Part shown: positions 15,288 through 23,941 of the stretch, one piece after another
Layout of the letters: each line of letters begins with the position of its first letter
Numbering within the stretch: the first letter of the stretch is position 1
From: JBICHN01 sp043101845
GTDB taxonomy: Bacteria; Planctomycetota; Phycisphaerae; Phycisphaerales; UBA5793
Assembly (NCBI GenBank): GCA_043101845.1
Contig: JBICHN010000002.1
Location: 434,001-498,000, forward strand
Reading direction: 5' to 3'
Length of the DNA stretch: 64,000 nucleotides
Position numbers and translations under genes: made by a program
Notes under the pieces: generated by a model
The model's input: the letters and a program-made list of their open reading frames with translations, nothing else
The model's database searches: none
What the model was told of the DNA's origin: nothing

Positions 15288-17183
15288 ATGACAGCTTTCT
15301 GGCATTTCGCCCGTCTGATGCTGCATTACAAGGGTCGCCTGACCATCGCCCTTGTCTGCGCCGTGATCTCCGCGATCTGCTTCGGCAGCGGGATCGGCGT
15401 CTCGCTGCCCATTCTGCGCGTCCTCTTCAAGGAGCAGGGCGCCCGGACTTTCCAGGACATGGTCTACGACCTCGACGCCGAGAAACTCGGGGGGTTCATC
15501 CCGGACGGATTCATCGCGGCCCTCCCGGCCGACGCGTTCGGTGGGTTGATGGCCTTCGTCGCCATTCTCATCGTGCTCTCGATCGCCGGCGCGATCGCCC
15601 GCGTCGCCCATTCGTACCTGTCGATGTGCGTCTCGATCCTCACGGTGAATGACATCCGCGTCATTGTCTTCTCTCGCATCATCAACCTGCCGCTTCTCAC
15701 GGTCACGAGCGAACCGGTCACCGACAAGATCAGCCGGGTCCTGAAGGACAGCAATCAGCTTGGTCGAGGATTCACCGCGCTCGCGAGCAAGACGCTCGGA
15801 CAACTGCTTCGTGGTGTCGCGGCGATCACCATGGCGTTCTGGGCCGACTGGAAACTGACCACGGTCGCACTGCTCATCCTGCCGATCCTGCTTCTCTTTA
15901 CCCGCTTCTTCGGGCAGCGGGTACGCGGCGCCTCGAAGAAGACTCTTGCCGCGTACGCCTACCTGCTGGGCACCACGACCGAGTCCCTGCAGGGACTTCG
16001 CGTCGTGAAGGTTCATACCGCGGAAGAAATGGAGATGGAGCGGTTACGCGAGGCGAATCGGCGCCAGATCAACGCAGACCTTCCGCTCCGGTGGTGGAAG
16101 TCCGTTGGAGCGCCGACGATCGAGACGATCGCGCTCTGCGGATTCGGCCTTGTGGTGCTCTACGCGGGCGGCCGCATACTCGGTGAATTTGGTGAGCCGA
16201 CCGGAAGCGCGCCGGTCGTGACGGCCATTCTGGCGCTCGGCATGGCTCTTACCACCATGAAGCCGGTGACCTATCTCTGGAATGAGTTGAACGAGTCGGC
16301 CGCAGCCGCGGAGCGTCTCGAGGAGACGCTCGCACTTCCGGCCGAGAAGGCGCGCACAAAGGGCAATCCGGATCTTCCGCCGTTCCATGACGAACTCGTC
16401 TTCGAGAACGTCTCGTTCTCCTATCCGTCGTCCGAGCGGTTCGCGCTCGACGGAGTCAACTTGCGCATACCGGCCGGGAAGATGTACGCGTTTGTCGGTC
16501 CAAATGGATGCGGAAAGACGACTCTGCTCGGTCTCGTCCCCCGGCTCTACGACCCGACGGATGGACGCGTCATTGCGGACGGTCACGACCTGCAGGATGT
16601 GTCACTTGTCAGCCTTCGCGATCAGATCGGCGTGGTGACGCAGGAGACGGTGCTCTTTCACGACACCATCGCGAACAACATCGCGTACGGGACGAAGGGG
16701 CTCACGCGCGAGGAGATCGAAGAGGCGGCTCGCCAGGCGTACGCCGAAGAGTTCATTCAACGAAAGCCGAAGCAATTCGACACCGTCGTGGGATATCAGG
16801 GGTCGACGCTCTCCGGTGGAGAACGCCAGCGGATTGCGATTGCTCGTGCGATTCTGCGCGACCCCCGCATCCTCATTCTCGATGAAGCGACGAGCATGAT
16901 CGACGCGGACTCGGAAGCGCTCATCACCGAAGCGCTCAACAAGTTCTGTCAGACGCGAACATCGCTCGTCATCGCCCACCGGCTCAGTACGGTCATCAAC
17001 GCCGATCAGATTGTGGTCATGGATCAGGGTCGCATAGTCGATCAGGGGCCGCACGCCGAATTGCTCCAGCGTTGCGAGTTGTACCAGCAGCTCTGCCGTA
17101 CGCAGCTCGTGAGCGCCGAGAGCGGCGCTGCGAACGGACGATCGATTGCCGCGGATGAAGCGGTCGCGGTGACGAAGGACTGA
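15288..17183 (+). CDS. ABC exporter with fused membrane and ATPase domains (MsbA-like)
   Basis: 631 residues. Residues ~1-330 hold six membrane helices of a type IV (exporter) transmembrane domain. From ~365 comes an ABC ATPase: Walker A GPNGCGKTT, Q-loop VVTQETVLF, signature LSGGERQR, Walker B ILILDEATS, D-loop MID, and H-loop IAHRLST. Half-transporters of this type flip lipids, lipid A precursors or peptides across the inner membrane. The downstream GNAT-like gene begins 40 bases later, so a lipid or cell-envelope modification role is possible. ATG at 15288 follows GTGAGG. Confidence 0.85.
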   Translation: MTAFWHFARLMLHYKGRLTIALVCAVISAICFGSGIGVSLPILRVLFKEQGARTFQDMVYDLDAEKLGGFIPDGFIAALPADAFGGLMAFVAILIVLSIAGAIARVAHSYLSMCVSILTVNDIRVIVFSRIINLPLLTVTSEPVTDKISRVLKDSNQLGRGFTALASKTLGQLLRGVAAITMAFWADWKLTTVALLILPILLLFTRFFGQRVRGASKKTLAAYAYLLGTTTESLQGLRVVKVHTAEEMEMERLREANRRQINADLPLRWWKSVGAPTIETIALCGFGLVVLYAGGRILGEFGEPTGSAPVVTAILALGMALTTMKPVTYLWNELNESAAAAERLEETLALPAEKARTKGNPDLPPFHDELVFENVSFSYPSSERFALDGVNLRIPAGKMYAFVGPNGCGKTTLLGLVPRLYDPTDGRVIADGHDLQDVSLVSLRDQIGVVTQETVLFHDTIANNIAYGTKGLTREEIEEAARQAYAEEFIQRKPKQFDTVVGYQGSTLSGGERQRIAIARAILRDPRILILDEATSMIDADSEALITEALNKFCQTRTSLVIAHRLSTVINADQIVVMDQGRIVDQGPHAELLQRCELYQQLCRTQLVSAESGAANGRSIAADEAVAVTKD

Positions 17184-17223
17184 TTCGAGCGAGTAGTCGA
17201 TGTGATCGTGGAGACGCCGCGTA

Positions 17224-18405
17224 ATGCCGAGTGAATCCGACAAGCTCGACACGGTTTCCCGTGTGCCGGCGAAGGACATCACCATCCGGGAGTTCGAACG
17301 CGGTGATCTCGAGCAGTTGCCCGGTCTCCTGCGCGAGACCCTCGGCCGGTATTCGACCTCTGAGTGGCTCGAGTGGAAGTTCTTTCACAACCCGTACTCC
17401 GTTCCGCTGCGGTTCTTCGTCGCGACCTATCAGGACGATCTCGTCGGGTTCATCGGCGCGAATCCTGTGCCGTATTCCGCAGACGGTGAGCTGAGTCATG
17501 TCTATCAGCATCAGGATGTGGCGATTCGCGAAGATTGCCGAAGCCTTCGACTGCTGCGCACGATGACTGAGGCGTGTGAACGCGATGCGCCGCCGCCGGG
17601 GACGATCTTCAGTTACAGCCTGACCCCGCCGCACATGCGGGCCCTGGTGACGAAGCGACTTGGCTACAAGCCGATCTGGGAATCGCTCAAGCTCGCCAAG
17701 CTGACCTCGCTGCGGGCGTATGTCAGCAAGGCGACCCGCTCAGCGCGGCTTGCCTCGATTCTGCCCGGACCGTTGCGACGCTCGTCATGGAAGGCGCCGG
17801 CGTCGATGACCGGCGATATCACCGAGATCGATCGTTTCGGCCCCGAGTTCGACGAATTCTGGTCGCTCGCGAACGCGCCGGGTGAGGAATTCGGCCGCAT
17901 CTTCGCGTGGCAGGACTCGGCGTGGCTGCAGCACAAGTTCTGCGAAGATTCAATCGTGCCATTCCGTCGCTTCGCGTATACCGAGGCAGGAAAGACACTC
18001 GGGTATTGCGTACTCAATGTGACGAGTCTCGATGTGCGCATCGGGTATATCGACGCGCTCTGGACGGTCCCCGGACGAACCGACATCGTTGATCTGCTTG
18101 CTGACTTCGCCTGCACGGAGCTCATTCGCGAAGGATGCGATCATCTGGCGTCATGGACTCGCCCGGAAGTCCCGCTTGGTTCCGCGCTCGTGAGTCGTGG
18201 CTTCGTTCGCCGTCCCACGAATATGTGCCTTTCCGTCAAACATCTCGTCGACGGCTACGGGGAGTTCGGACTCCACTACGAGCATTGGAACTTGCAGCGG
18301 GGCCACACCTATTACACCTCGATCGGCCATCTCGGCGCCGATGAGGGGAAGCGGTTTCTCTACAAAGCGCGCGAAGAGGATGTCGCACGCCGTCGCGGCG
18401 CCTGA
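17224..18405 (+). CDS. GNAT-fold acyltransferase-like protein, tandem domains
   Basis: 393 residues. The N-terminal half is a GNAT fold (ITIREFERGDLEQLPGLL at the first strand/helix, FVATYQDDLVGFIGANPV, then HVYQHQDVAIREDCRSLRLL with the acetyl-CoA loop). The second half repeats a similar fold (WLQHKFCEDSIVPFRRFAY, LGYCVLNVTSLDVRIGYIDALW). Such double-GNAT proteins occur in polysaccharide or lipid-modification loci. It follows the MsbA-like exporter on the same strand, 40 bases apart, so an operon is likely. The acyl donor and acceptor are unknown. Confidence 0.6.
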   Translation: MPSESDKLDTVSRVPAKDITIREFERGDLEQLPGLLRETLGRYSTSEWLEWKFFHNPYSVPLRFFVATYQDDLVGFIGANPVPYSADGELSHVYQHQDVAIREDCRSLRLLRTMTEACERDAPPPGTIFSYSLTPPHMRALVTKRLGYKPIWESLKLAKLTSLRAYVSKATRSARLASILPGPLRRSSWKAPASMTGDITEIDRFGPEFDEFWSLANAPGEEFGRIFAWQDSAWLQHKFCEDSIVPFRRFAYTEAGKTLGYCVLNVTSLDVRIGYIDALWTVPGRTDIVDLLADFACTELIREGCDHLASWTRPEVPLGSALVSRGFVRRPTNMCLSVKHLVDGYGEFGLHYEHWNLQRGHTYYTSIGHLGADEGKRFLYKAREEDVARRRGA

Positions 18406-18419
18406 ACGCCGGGTGTTCC

Positions 18420-19169
18420 TCAGACCTCGAGAGGTCCAAGCAGATAACGCATGGTCGGTAACTCGCGATCGAGGATTGCGCGCAGGTACGCGGCGAGCAG
18501 CCGATTCGCTCTCGTCACGATCGTCGCATCCGCGGTCGAGAGGTCGGCGCCGGCGTCAATCGATCGCAGAAGGTCCACCGTTTCGGCGCGGACCCTCCAT
18601 CGATCCGATGCGCCCGAGTCATTGACCACACCCCCATGACGGGCGCTGAATCCGAAGGTTTCAGCGTCGGCGAGATTGGTCGGCTCTCCGGTCTCCGCGT
18701 CGCGATCAAGCGCCGGCCTGTATCCAGCTTCGACGAGCGCCGTCCATTGGAATCGCAGGGTGGCGGCAGGCGCCGCACCTTCCGAGTCATCAAGCGAGCG
18801 CAACGAACGGACGAGGGCGTCATACGCCGCTGGATGAGGGTCGTGCGGGCTGAAGAGGTGGTGCGTCAGGTCGGCGAAATAGAGCCCCGCATAGTGCGCT
18901 TCGAGCGAGCGTCCGAGCACGGGGAAAAGTTCCGTGAGATCCCACTCGGTGAGTGTCGCCAGCTCCCGACTCGGCTTGACGATGGCGAGGACTCGTCCTC
19001 GCGTCAGCAGTCCGATGCCGCCCGAAAAGGTCCCCCGTTCGCGTTTGGCCCCCTTGGCGAGGCCGCGGAGCAGTCCATGCTCGCGCGCGAAGAGCGAGAC
19101 GGTCTGGCTCGTCTCCGAGAAGTCCCAGTGCCGCACGCATACGGCCTCGTCGCGCAGATGGCTGCTCAT
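18420..19169 (-). CDS. recO: DNA repair protein RecO
   Basis: 249 residues from the ATG at 19169; the upstream in-frame extension to 19349 is unlike the family. RecO with RecR loads RecA onto SSB-covered single-stranded DNA in the RecF pathway. The N-terminal OB fold shows VRHWDFSETSQTVSLFAREHGLLRGLAKGAKRER, then RGRVLAIVKPSRELATLTEWDL, followed by the helical part YAGLYFADLTHHLFSPHDP. No zinc-binding cysteine cluster is present in the C-terminal part, as in many bacteria. It converges on the GNAT gene. Confidence 0.82.
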   Translation of the reverse strand: MSSHLRDEAVCVRHWDFSETSQTVSLFAREHGLLRGLAKGAKRERGTFSGGIGLLTRGRVLAIVKPSRELATLTEWDLTELFPVLGRSLEAHYAGLYFADLTHHLFSPHDPHPAAYDALVRSLRSLDDSEGAAPAATLRFQWTALVEAGYRPALDRDAETGEPTNLADAETFGFSARHGGVVNDSGASDRWRVRAETVDLLRSIDAGADLSTADATIVTRANRLLAAYLRAILDRELPTMRYLLGPLEV

Positions 19170-19323
19170 CGGGCGAACGGTAGGAATCGCGGAGTGCCGG
19201 AGCCGGGTATCGGTAGAGTCCGATGAATGTGTTCGAACACCGAATCGACTCTCGTCGTCGGTCGCCGGTTCACCAGGAATGTATACTGACCCTGAATCCA
19301 CGGACCCGGATGGACCCACCGCC

Positions 19324-20268
19324 ATGACACGGACGATCGCATTTCTCAATCAAAAGGGCGGGGTTGGAAAGACGACGACCACCGTCAACCTTGCCGCGGC
19401 GCTGGCCGAGCGCAAGCGGTCCGTCGGACTGATCGATCTCGATCCGCAAGCGCATCTCACACTCCATCTCGGAGTGGAGAACGACGAGCGACCGACCGTC
19501 TACGACCTTCTCGTGGACGACTCGGTGACGGCCGAAGCAGCGATGGCCCCGGTGAATGACCGCATGTTCCTCATACCGGCGGAGGTCGACCTCGCCGCGG
19601 CCGAGCAGGAACTTGCGAACGCTCCGGAGCGGAATCGCATCCTCGCCCGGAAGCTCGAATCGTCGTCGCTCGTGCGGAAACTCGATTTCCTCTTCATCGA
19701 TTGTCCGCCGAGTCTGGGACTGCTCACGCTCAACGCGCTCGGCGCGGTGCGCGAGGTCATGGTGCCGATGCAGGCGCATTTTCTCGCGTTGCAGGGAGTC
19801 AGTCGTCTGCTCGAGACCGTGGGCATGGTGTGCCAGCAGGTCAATCCGCGACTCGAAATGACCGGCGTGATCCTCTGTATGTACGAGGGGCAGACCCGGC
19901 TCGCGTCTGAAGTCGTGAGCGACCTCGAATCCTTCTTTGAAAGTCAGCGCGAACATGCGGTTCCCTGGCGGAATTGCCGCGTGCTGCAGCCGCCGATCCG
20001 ACGCAACATCAAGCTCGCCGAAGCGCCTTCGTTCGGCGCGTCGATCCTCTCGTACGACGCGGAGTGCGCAGGCGCGCAGGATTACCGTTCGCTCGCCGCA
20101 GCGCTCATCGAAGACACGAAGTTACGACATGCGGACTCGCCGCGCCACACCGAAAGCCATGATCGCGAACCTCCGGAAGTCACCGTCGTCGCGTCGGGCA
20201 TGCAGGACGAAGTTGAGACGCAGGAAGTCGAAGTAATTGAGTCCGGCGCTGAGTCCGCCTCGTCATGA
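19324..20268 (+). CDS. parA: ParA/Soj-family ATPase
   Basis: 314 residues from ATG 19324. It has a deviant Walker A NQKGGVGKTTTTVNLAAAL, switch motifs LIDLDPQAHLTLHLG and LFIDCPPSLGLLTLNAL, and the conserved ParA end PPIRRNIKLAEAPSFG. The last ~50 residues form an acidic tail not found in the core family. ParA proteins segregate chromosomes or position cell-surface machines by ATP-dependent DNA binding. No parB lies beside it, so it may be an orphan or use a distant partner. Its stop overlaps the VanZ-like start (ATGA). Confidence 0.82.
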   Translation: MTRTIAFLNQKGGVGKTTTTVNLAAALAERKRSVGLIDLDPQAHLTLHLGVENDERPTVYDLLVDDSVTAEAAMAPVNDRMFLIPAEVDLAAAEQELANAPERNRILARKLESSSLVRKLDFLFIDCPPSLGLLTLNALGAVREVMVPMQAHFLALQGVSRLLETVGMVCQQVNPRLEMTGVILCMYEGQTRLASEVVSDLESFFESQREHAVPWRNCRVLQPPIRRNIKLAEAPSFGASILSYDAECAGAQDYRSLAAALIEDTKLRHADSPRHTESHDREPPEVTVVASGMQDEVETQEVEVIESGAESASS

Positions 20269-20726
20269 TCCGAGCCTTCGTCCGGTGGATGGAAGTCGAT
20301 CGATCGGTCCGCTTCTGGCGCTGGACACTCCTTCTCTATGGCGTCGCGTTGACCATTGGAACCCATTGGCCGGGAATGCGAATCGGCCAGCCAAGCGGCT
20401 TTCCGACGGACAAGATTCTCCATGTGGTCGCGTTCACCGGTCTCGCCGGCTTCGTCATGCTCGCACGGCCGACGGGATCGGACGCCGGTCGGGCATTTCA
20501 CTGCCGCAATATCGGCTGGTCGACGCTCATTGCGGTCATCTGGGCAGGCCTTGATGAGGTCACGCAGATCTTCGGTGAAGTAGACCGGTTTGCGACGGTT
20601 CAGGACTTCGTGGCGAATTTGATCGGCGTCAGCCTCGCTGCGTTCGTCGCGCTCTTCGTTTTCGCGCGAGTACCGATCAGTTCGTCCAAGGCGCCATCTT
20701 CTGTCGCCGGGCGATCAGATGGATGA
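20265..20726 (+). CDS. VanZ-like membrane protein
   Basis: 153 residues with about four membrane helices. VanZ-family features: HWPGM near the first helix, DKILHVVAFTGLAGFVML, and WAGLDEVTQIFGEVDRFATVQDFVANLIG, the typical DE-Q-F-R-D-D-N-G region. VanZ proteins influence teicoplanin susceptibility in enterococci; in most bacteria their role is unknown. It is coupled to parA by a 4-base overlap and followed by a terminator. Confidence 0.75.
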   Translation: MIRAFVRWMEVDRSVRFWRWTLLLYGVALTIGTHWPGMRIGQPSGFPTDKILHVVAFTGLAGFVMLARPTGSDAGRAFHCRNIGWSTLIAVIWAGLDEVTQIFGEVDRFATVQDFVANLIGVSLAAFVALFVFARVPISSSKAPSSVAGRSDG

Positions 20727-20740
20727 GGCGACGCCATGGA

Positions 20741-20772
20741 AGAAGGTCGCGATCCTCCGATCGCGACCTTCT
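20741..20772 (+). terminator. Perfect 14-bp hairpin after the VanZ-like gene
   Basis: AGAAGGTCGCGATC (20741-20754) and GATCGCGACCTTCT (20759-20772) are exact inverted complements around CTCC. It lies 15 bases after the VanZ-like stop and about 38 bases before the end of the convergent flgM-like gene. No T-run follows, so it could be a bidirectional or Rho-aided terminator. Confidence 0.6.
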
Positions 20773-20810
20773 GAACCAGTTGAACCGGAATATGGATGGA
20801 GCGGATCGTT

Positions 20811-21089
20811 CTACTCAAGGTCGAGGAGAAGCTGATCAAGCGCTGCGTCGAGTTTCTCCGGCGACTCATATTCGCCGTTCATGATTTCAGCGCGAACCCG
20901 CGCGACGAGCCCCTCGCGGATCGGATTGTCCGCCACCAGATCGGCCGCGTGACGCGCTTCCTCCGAAAGATCGATACGGTCGTTTTCGCGCGGGACGACG
21001 CCATCGCGGTCCACGCGGACGCTGCCGTTCGAGCTATACTCCTGGACGCGATGGATCGCCACGGATCCCATCGGCTGAATGTCAGACAT
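20811..21089 (-). CDS. flgM: FlgM-like anti-sigma-28 factor
   Basis: 92 residues. The N-terminal half is disordered in composition; the C-terminal half shows the FlgM pattern DRIDLSEEARHAADLVADNP, IREGLVARVRAEIMNGEY, ESPEKLDAALDQLLLDL. FlgM holds the flagellar sigma factor inactive until the hook is complete. No other flagellar gene is in the window. The start at 21089 has AAGGAG ten bases upstream. Short and low-motif, but the pattern is distinctive. Confidence 0.7.
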   Translation of the reverse strand: MSDIQPMGSVAIHRVQEYSSNGSVRVDRDGVVPRENDRIDLSEEARHAADLVADNPIREGLVARVRAEIMNGEYESPEKLDAALDQLLLDLE

Positions 21090-21252
21090 GGCGAAAGCAC
21101 TCCTTCGTGTGCATTCGAGCGGTGAGACCCTGGCTGGTCACTCCGCTCGGGTCGTGCGTTATCGCCCCTCCTCGAGATTAAAGTATCGACGGGGCCGTCG
21201 ACGCCGCTTGAAGGATTATCCACAATCCGCACCGCTCGCGGAGGAATTAAAG

Positions 21253-22218
21253 ATGTTTCATAGTAACGACTTAGGGGCCGCCGCCGTCGTCATCGCCGAT
21301 CCAGGCCGTCGAAAGAATGAGGCGGTCTCCCGACCGTCGCGTCTTATCGGTCGTTCGGCCATCTTTATCGGTACGCTGCTCTTCGCGCTGGCGCTGCCCG
21401 GTGGATGTGACAACTCGCCAAAGAGCAAGCCGAACAAGCCGGCGGATCCTCCGGCGATCGAAGATCCGTTCGCAGACGAGCCGGGGGAGCCGTCATTTGA
21501 GGACGCGGTGGCTCCGGAGAATCGTTCGGTCGCGGCTTCGGGCGGCAAATGGTCGATCGTCCTCGGGACTTACAGCCAGCCCGGTCATCAGGAGATGGCC
21601 GAGCAGCTTCGGCAGCAGGCGATCGCCGCAAGCGGAATGACCGCGATCTGGGTCGAGTCGAACGAGCGGCGATCGATCGTGCGTCATGGCCGGTACGAGT
21701 CGTACGACTCGCCCGCCGCTCGCCAGGATCTCGATCGGCTTCACGCCGCGACGATCGGCGAGCGACAGCCGTTTCGCGGCGCCTTCGTGGGGCCGCTCGC
21801 TTCGGCGATCGAAGCCGGCAACCAGCCCCAGTTTCATCTTCTTCAAGCCCGCCGCCTCTATCCCGGCGTCGAGACGCTCTACTCGCTTCAGATTGGTTTC
21901 TTCGAACCCGAGCCCGGCGAATCACGACGCGACGCTCAGGACAAGGCGGAGAAGGTCGCGGCGTTCCTTCGCCGGGAAGGCGAACTTGCGTTCTACTACC
22001 ACGGGCCCACGATGAGCCTCGTCACAGTGGGCGTCTTCCTGGAGGATGCGGTTGATCCCGCAACTGGCGTGTACAGCCCGGAAGTGCTCGCCATACAGAA
22101 GCGGCATCCTCACAACTCGTGGAACGGTCATGAACTCGTCGAGACGATTCGTTTCAACCAGAAGGAAGTGAAGACGACCCAGCCAAGCTTTCTCGTGGCG
22201 ATCCCGAAGTCGCCATGA
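21253..22218 (+). CDS. Lipoprotein with SPOR-like repeats, hypothetical
   Basis: 321 residues from ATG 21253, preceded by GCGGAGGAATT. About 30 residues of basic leader precede a membrane-type signal (AIFIGTLLFALALPGGC, lipobox PGGC). After a Pro/Ala-rich linker come two alpha/beta units, KWSIVLGTYSQPGHQEMAEQL and TLYSLQIGFFEPEPGESRRDAQ, which resemble SPOR domains that bind denuded septal peptidoglycan. The second contains the helix DKAEKVAAFLRREGELAFYY. Function is inferred only from this fold resemblance. Confidence 0.5.
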   Translation: MFHSNDLGAAAVVIADPGRRKNEAVSRPSRLIGRSAIFIGTLLFALALPGGCDNSPKSKPNKPADPPAIEDPFADEPGEPSFEDAVAPENRSVAASGGKWSIVLGTYSQPGHQEMAEQLRQQAIAASGMTAIWVESNERRSIVRHGRYESYDSPAARQDLDRLHAATIGERQPFRGAFVGPLASAIEAGNQPQFHLLQARRLYPGVETLYSLQIGFFEPEPGESRRDAQDKAEKVAAFLRREGELAFYYHGPTMSLVTVGVFLEDAVDPATGVYSPEVLAIQKRHPHNSWNGHELVETIRFNQKEVKTTQPSFLVAIPKSP

Positions 22219-22221
22219 CCT

Positions 22222-22244
22222 GAACCGGGCTACCGCTCCGGTTC
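22222..22244. terminator. Bidirectional terminator candidate
   Basis: GAACCGG at 22222-22228 pairs with CCGGTTC at 22238-22244 (7 bp, nine-base loop), overlapping the end of the convergent gene at 22230. No T-run. Confidence 0.35.
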
Positions 22245-22829
22245 CGCCAAAGCCTTCTCGATCTTCGCCTGAAGCTGGAGCGCGGTGAGCGTCGTCACCG
22301 GCTCTCCGGTATGCAGATTGAACCGAGCCAGGTTCGTTCGGGCGGTGGGAAGTCGGGTGATGACCACCTCGAGACCATCTTCCACGAAGCGAATGCGGTC
22401 GAATCGACCGAACTTCGTGTCCGCCGTCTCGAACTCCGGCTCGGCGAAATCAACTGAGCAGAGCGCCTCGGCGATACGGCCAATCCTTTCGTCTGTCACA
22501 ACCTTGAAGTAGAGCGTTACTCCGGCGTCGATGTTCCCGTCGGCGGCCCGCCCGACGAGCCGCGGATCCCACGGTTCGAGTGGCCGCATGATGTTCTCGC
22601 AACTCCGCCAGATCTCGATGATCCGCGCCCGGTAGCCTTCGGCTCCGAGCGCCTGCATCGCGATACCCCGTGCATGATCGCGCACGAGCTTGCGACTCGG
22701 TCGAGGGGCCTCCTCGAAGCGCAGCCGTTCCGCCGCGGCGTTGATCGCCTCGTCGAGACGGGTGAGCGTCCCCGTTTCGAGCAGCCGGGCGGCCTCGCGA
22801 GCGATCTCATCGGTGCGCGAATCGAGCAT
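22230..22829 (-). CDS. Hypothetical protein, possibly nucleotidyltransferase-like
   Basis: 199 residues from the ATG at 22829. The N-terminal ~80 residues are helical and basic (EAINAAAERLRFEEAPRPSR, KLVRDHARGIAMQ). The second half is alpha/beta with VGRAADGNIDAGVTLYFKV, FGRFDRIRFVEDGLEVVI and TARTNLARFNLHTGEPV. The strand-turn pattern vaguely recalls nucleotidyltransferase-fold proteins, but the usual G-S and D-x-D residues are not evident. It starts 32 bases downstream of the HYExAFE gene on the same strand, suggesting a common transcript. Confidence 0.5.
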   Translation of the reverse strand: MLDSRTDEIAREAARLLETGTLTRLDEAINAAAERLRFEEAPRPSRKLVRDHARGIAMQALGAEGYRARIIEIWRSCENIMRPLEPWDPRLVGRAADGNIDAGVTLYFKVVTDERIGRIAEALCSVDFAEPEFETADTKFGRFDRIRFVEDGLEVVITRLPTARTNLARFNLHTGEPVTTLTALQLQAKIEKALAEPER

Positions 22830-22861
22830 GGTGTGATCGTACCCGGAGAAGATGATCTCTT

Positions 22862-23416
22862 TTACGGGGCGGCCCGTCGGATGGTGAGCGGCTCGCTGAT
22901 CTTCTCGAAGGTCGAACTGGGCACATGGACGGTCTCCCATCGGGCGCTTCGATCGGTCATCGCCTCTCGATACGCACCGAGATCGACCTGCCGCAACGCG
23001 TACCACTTGTCGCGGAAGTGAAAGATCTCCTGGAAGAGCGCATCCGGCGGCTGGGCGTCGAGCCAGTATGCGAAGACGAATACGGCACGGAATCCGGCGC
23101 CGAACAGACGCTGCCACTCCGCCAACGACTCCACATCGTCGCGCGTCACCCACGAATCGAGCCGACCGGTCGCCAGCCCCCGCGCCTTCGCGCGCCCGCA
23201 CTTCCGGCCCTTGACATCAATGAGCAGGTTCTCGTCGGCTCCATACACCACGAAGTCGAAAGACTTGAGCGAAGCGCCGCCGTCGGTGACGGCCGATCTC
23301 GTCGTCGATGCGGGAAGAAGGGTTTTCTTCGCCTCATCAACGGCGATATACGGGGCGCGGTTGGCTCGAAGGTAGTGCTCGAACGCCTGCTCGTAGTGAA
23401 ATCGTCGTTGAGCCAT
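22862..23416 (-). CDS. HYExAFE-family protein (PD-(D/E)XK nuclease-like)
   Basis: 184 residues from ATG 23416; an ATG at 23458 is possible, but a TATAAT lies immediately before that codon, which favours the later start. The N-terminus carries RRFHYEQAFEHYLR, the HYExAFE signature of a planctomycete-associated family. Downstream, SFDFVVYG followed by LLIDVKGRK gives the Asp...(D/E)-x-Lys layout of restriction-endonuclease-like folds, and VFVFAYWLDA is a later core strand. Function is not established to my knowledge; a DNA repair or nuclease role is inference. Confidence 0.7.
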   Translation of the reverse strand: MAQRRFHYEQAFEHYLRANRAPYIAVDEAKKTLLPASTTRSAVTDGGASLKSFDFVVYGADENLLIDVKGRKCGRAKARGLATGRLDSWVTRDDVESLAEWQRLFGAGFRAVFVFAYWLDAQPPDALFQEIFHFRDKWYALRQVDLGAYREAMTDRSARWETVHVPSSTFEKISEPLTIRRAAP

Positions 23417-23459
23417 TCGATGCTTCGAAAGATCGCGAATTCGTGAGATCGCTCGCATG

Positions 23460-23465
23460 ATTATA
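23460..23465 (-). promoter_or_regulatory. -10 element (TATAAT) for the HYExAFE gene
   Basis: On the minus strand TATAAT occupies 23465-23460, with a weak -35 (TTTCAG-like) about 17 bases upstream. Transcription would begin near 23453, giving a leader of about 37 bases to the ATG at 23416. Confidence 0.35.
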
Positions 23466-23650
23466 AACAATGGCGCCGGAAACTGAAACCGTCTTCCATA
23501 CGGTCGAGACTCCGTCCAAACCGCGTCGTTTCCGATTGACGGCGCGCGCACGCTTCGCGCGCACGCATCGTTCGTTCCAGTATCGCGCGCACATTTGAAG
23601 AGACGCCGCTGATCAATCTTTGACGATTATTTGAACACTGCGCTTTCGAT

Positions 23651-23679
23651 TTGACCGCTCTTTGCGGTCGCGTTAGTCT
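23651..23679 (+). promoter_or_regulatory. Sigma-70-like promoter candidate upstream of the protease gene
   Basis: TTGACC (23651-23656), 17 bases, TAGTCT (23674-23679). It is about 265 bases upstream of the protease start, within the ~480-base divergent stretch 23466-23941. That stretch also holds a repeated GCGCGCACGC and a GACCGC-TCTTT-GCGGTC hairpin but no gene I can support. Confidence 0.3.
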
Positions 23680-23941
23680 GCGATGGTTCGAGTTCTGATT
23701 CACGCGATTCTGCGTGACGCGACGCCGCGCTTTCAAGCGGCGGTTCACAACTGCAGGCGTTCGTCAAGGTCGATTGTGATCGAGCGCCGCCGGAGAATCA
23801 GCGGATGCGGGTGGCTCATCGTGTTCCGATCTCGGCGGGTCGTCGTGATCGGTGCGCGTTCCTGTTGCCGTGGGGGCGCTCTGAGCGCTGCGTAGCGCGA
23901 GGAGCTGGGTGCGGCGCTGATAGCTGAAGGAGACGGAAACG

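Noticed and set aside
18934..19323. 130-residue N-terminal extension of the ParA-like protein
   Set aside because: It is Ser/Arg-rich and antisense to recO; ParA proteins begin at the Walker A strand, which follows ATG 19324.
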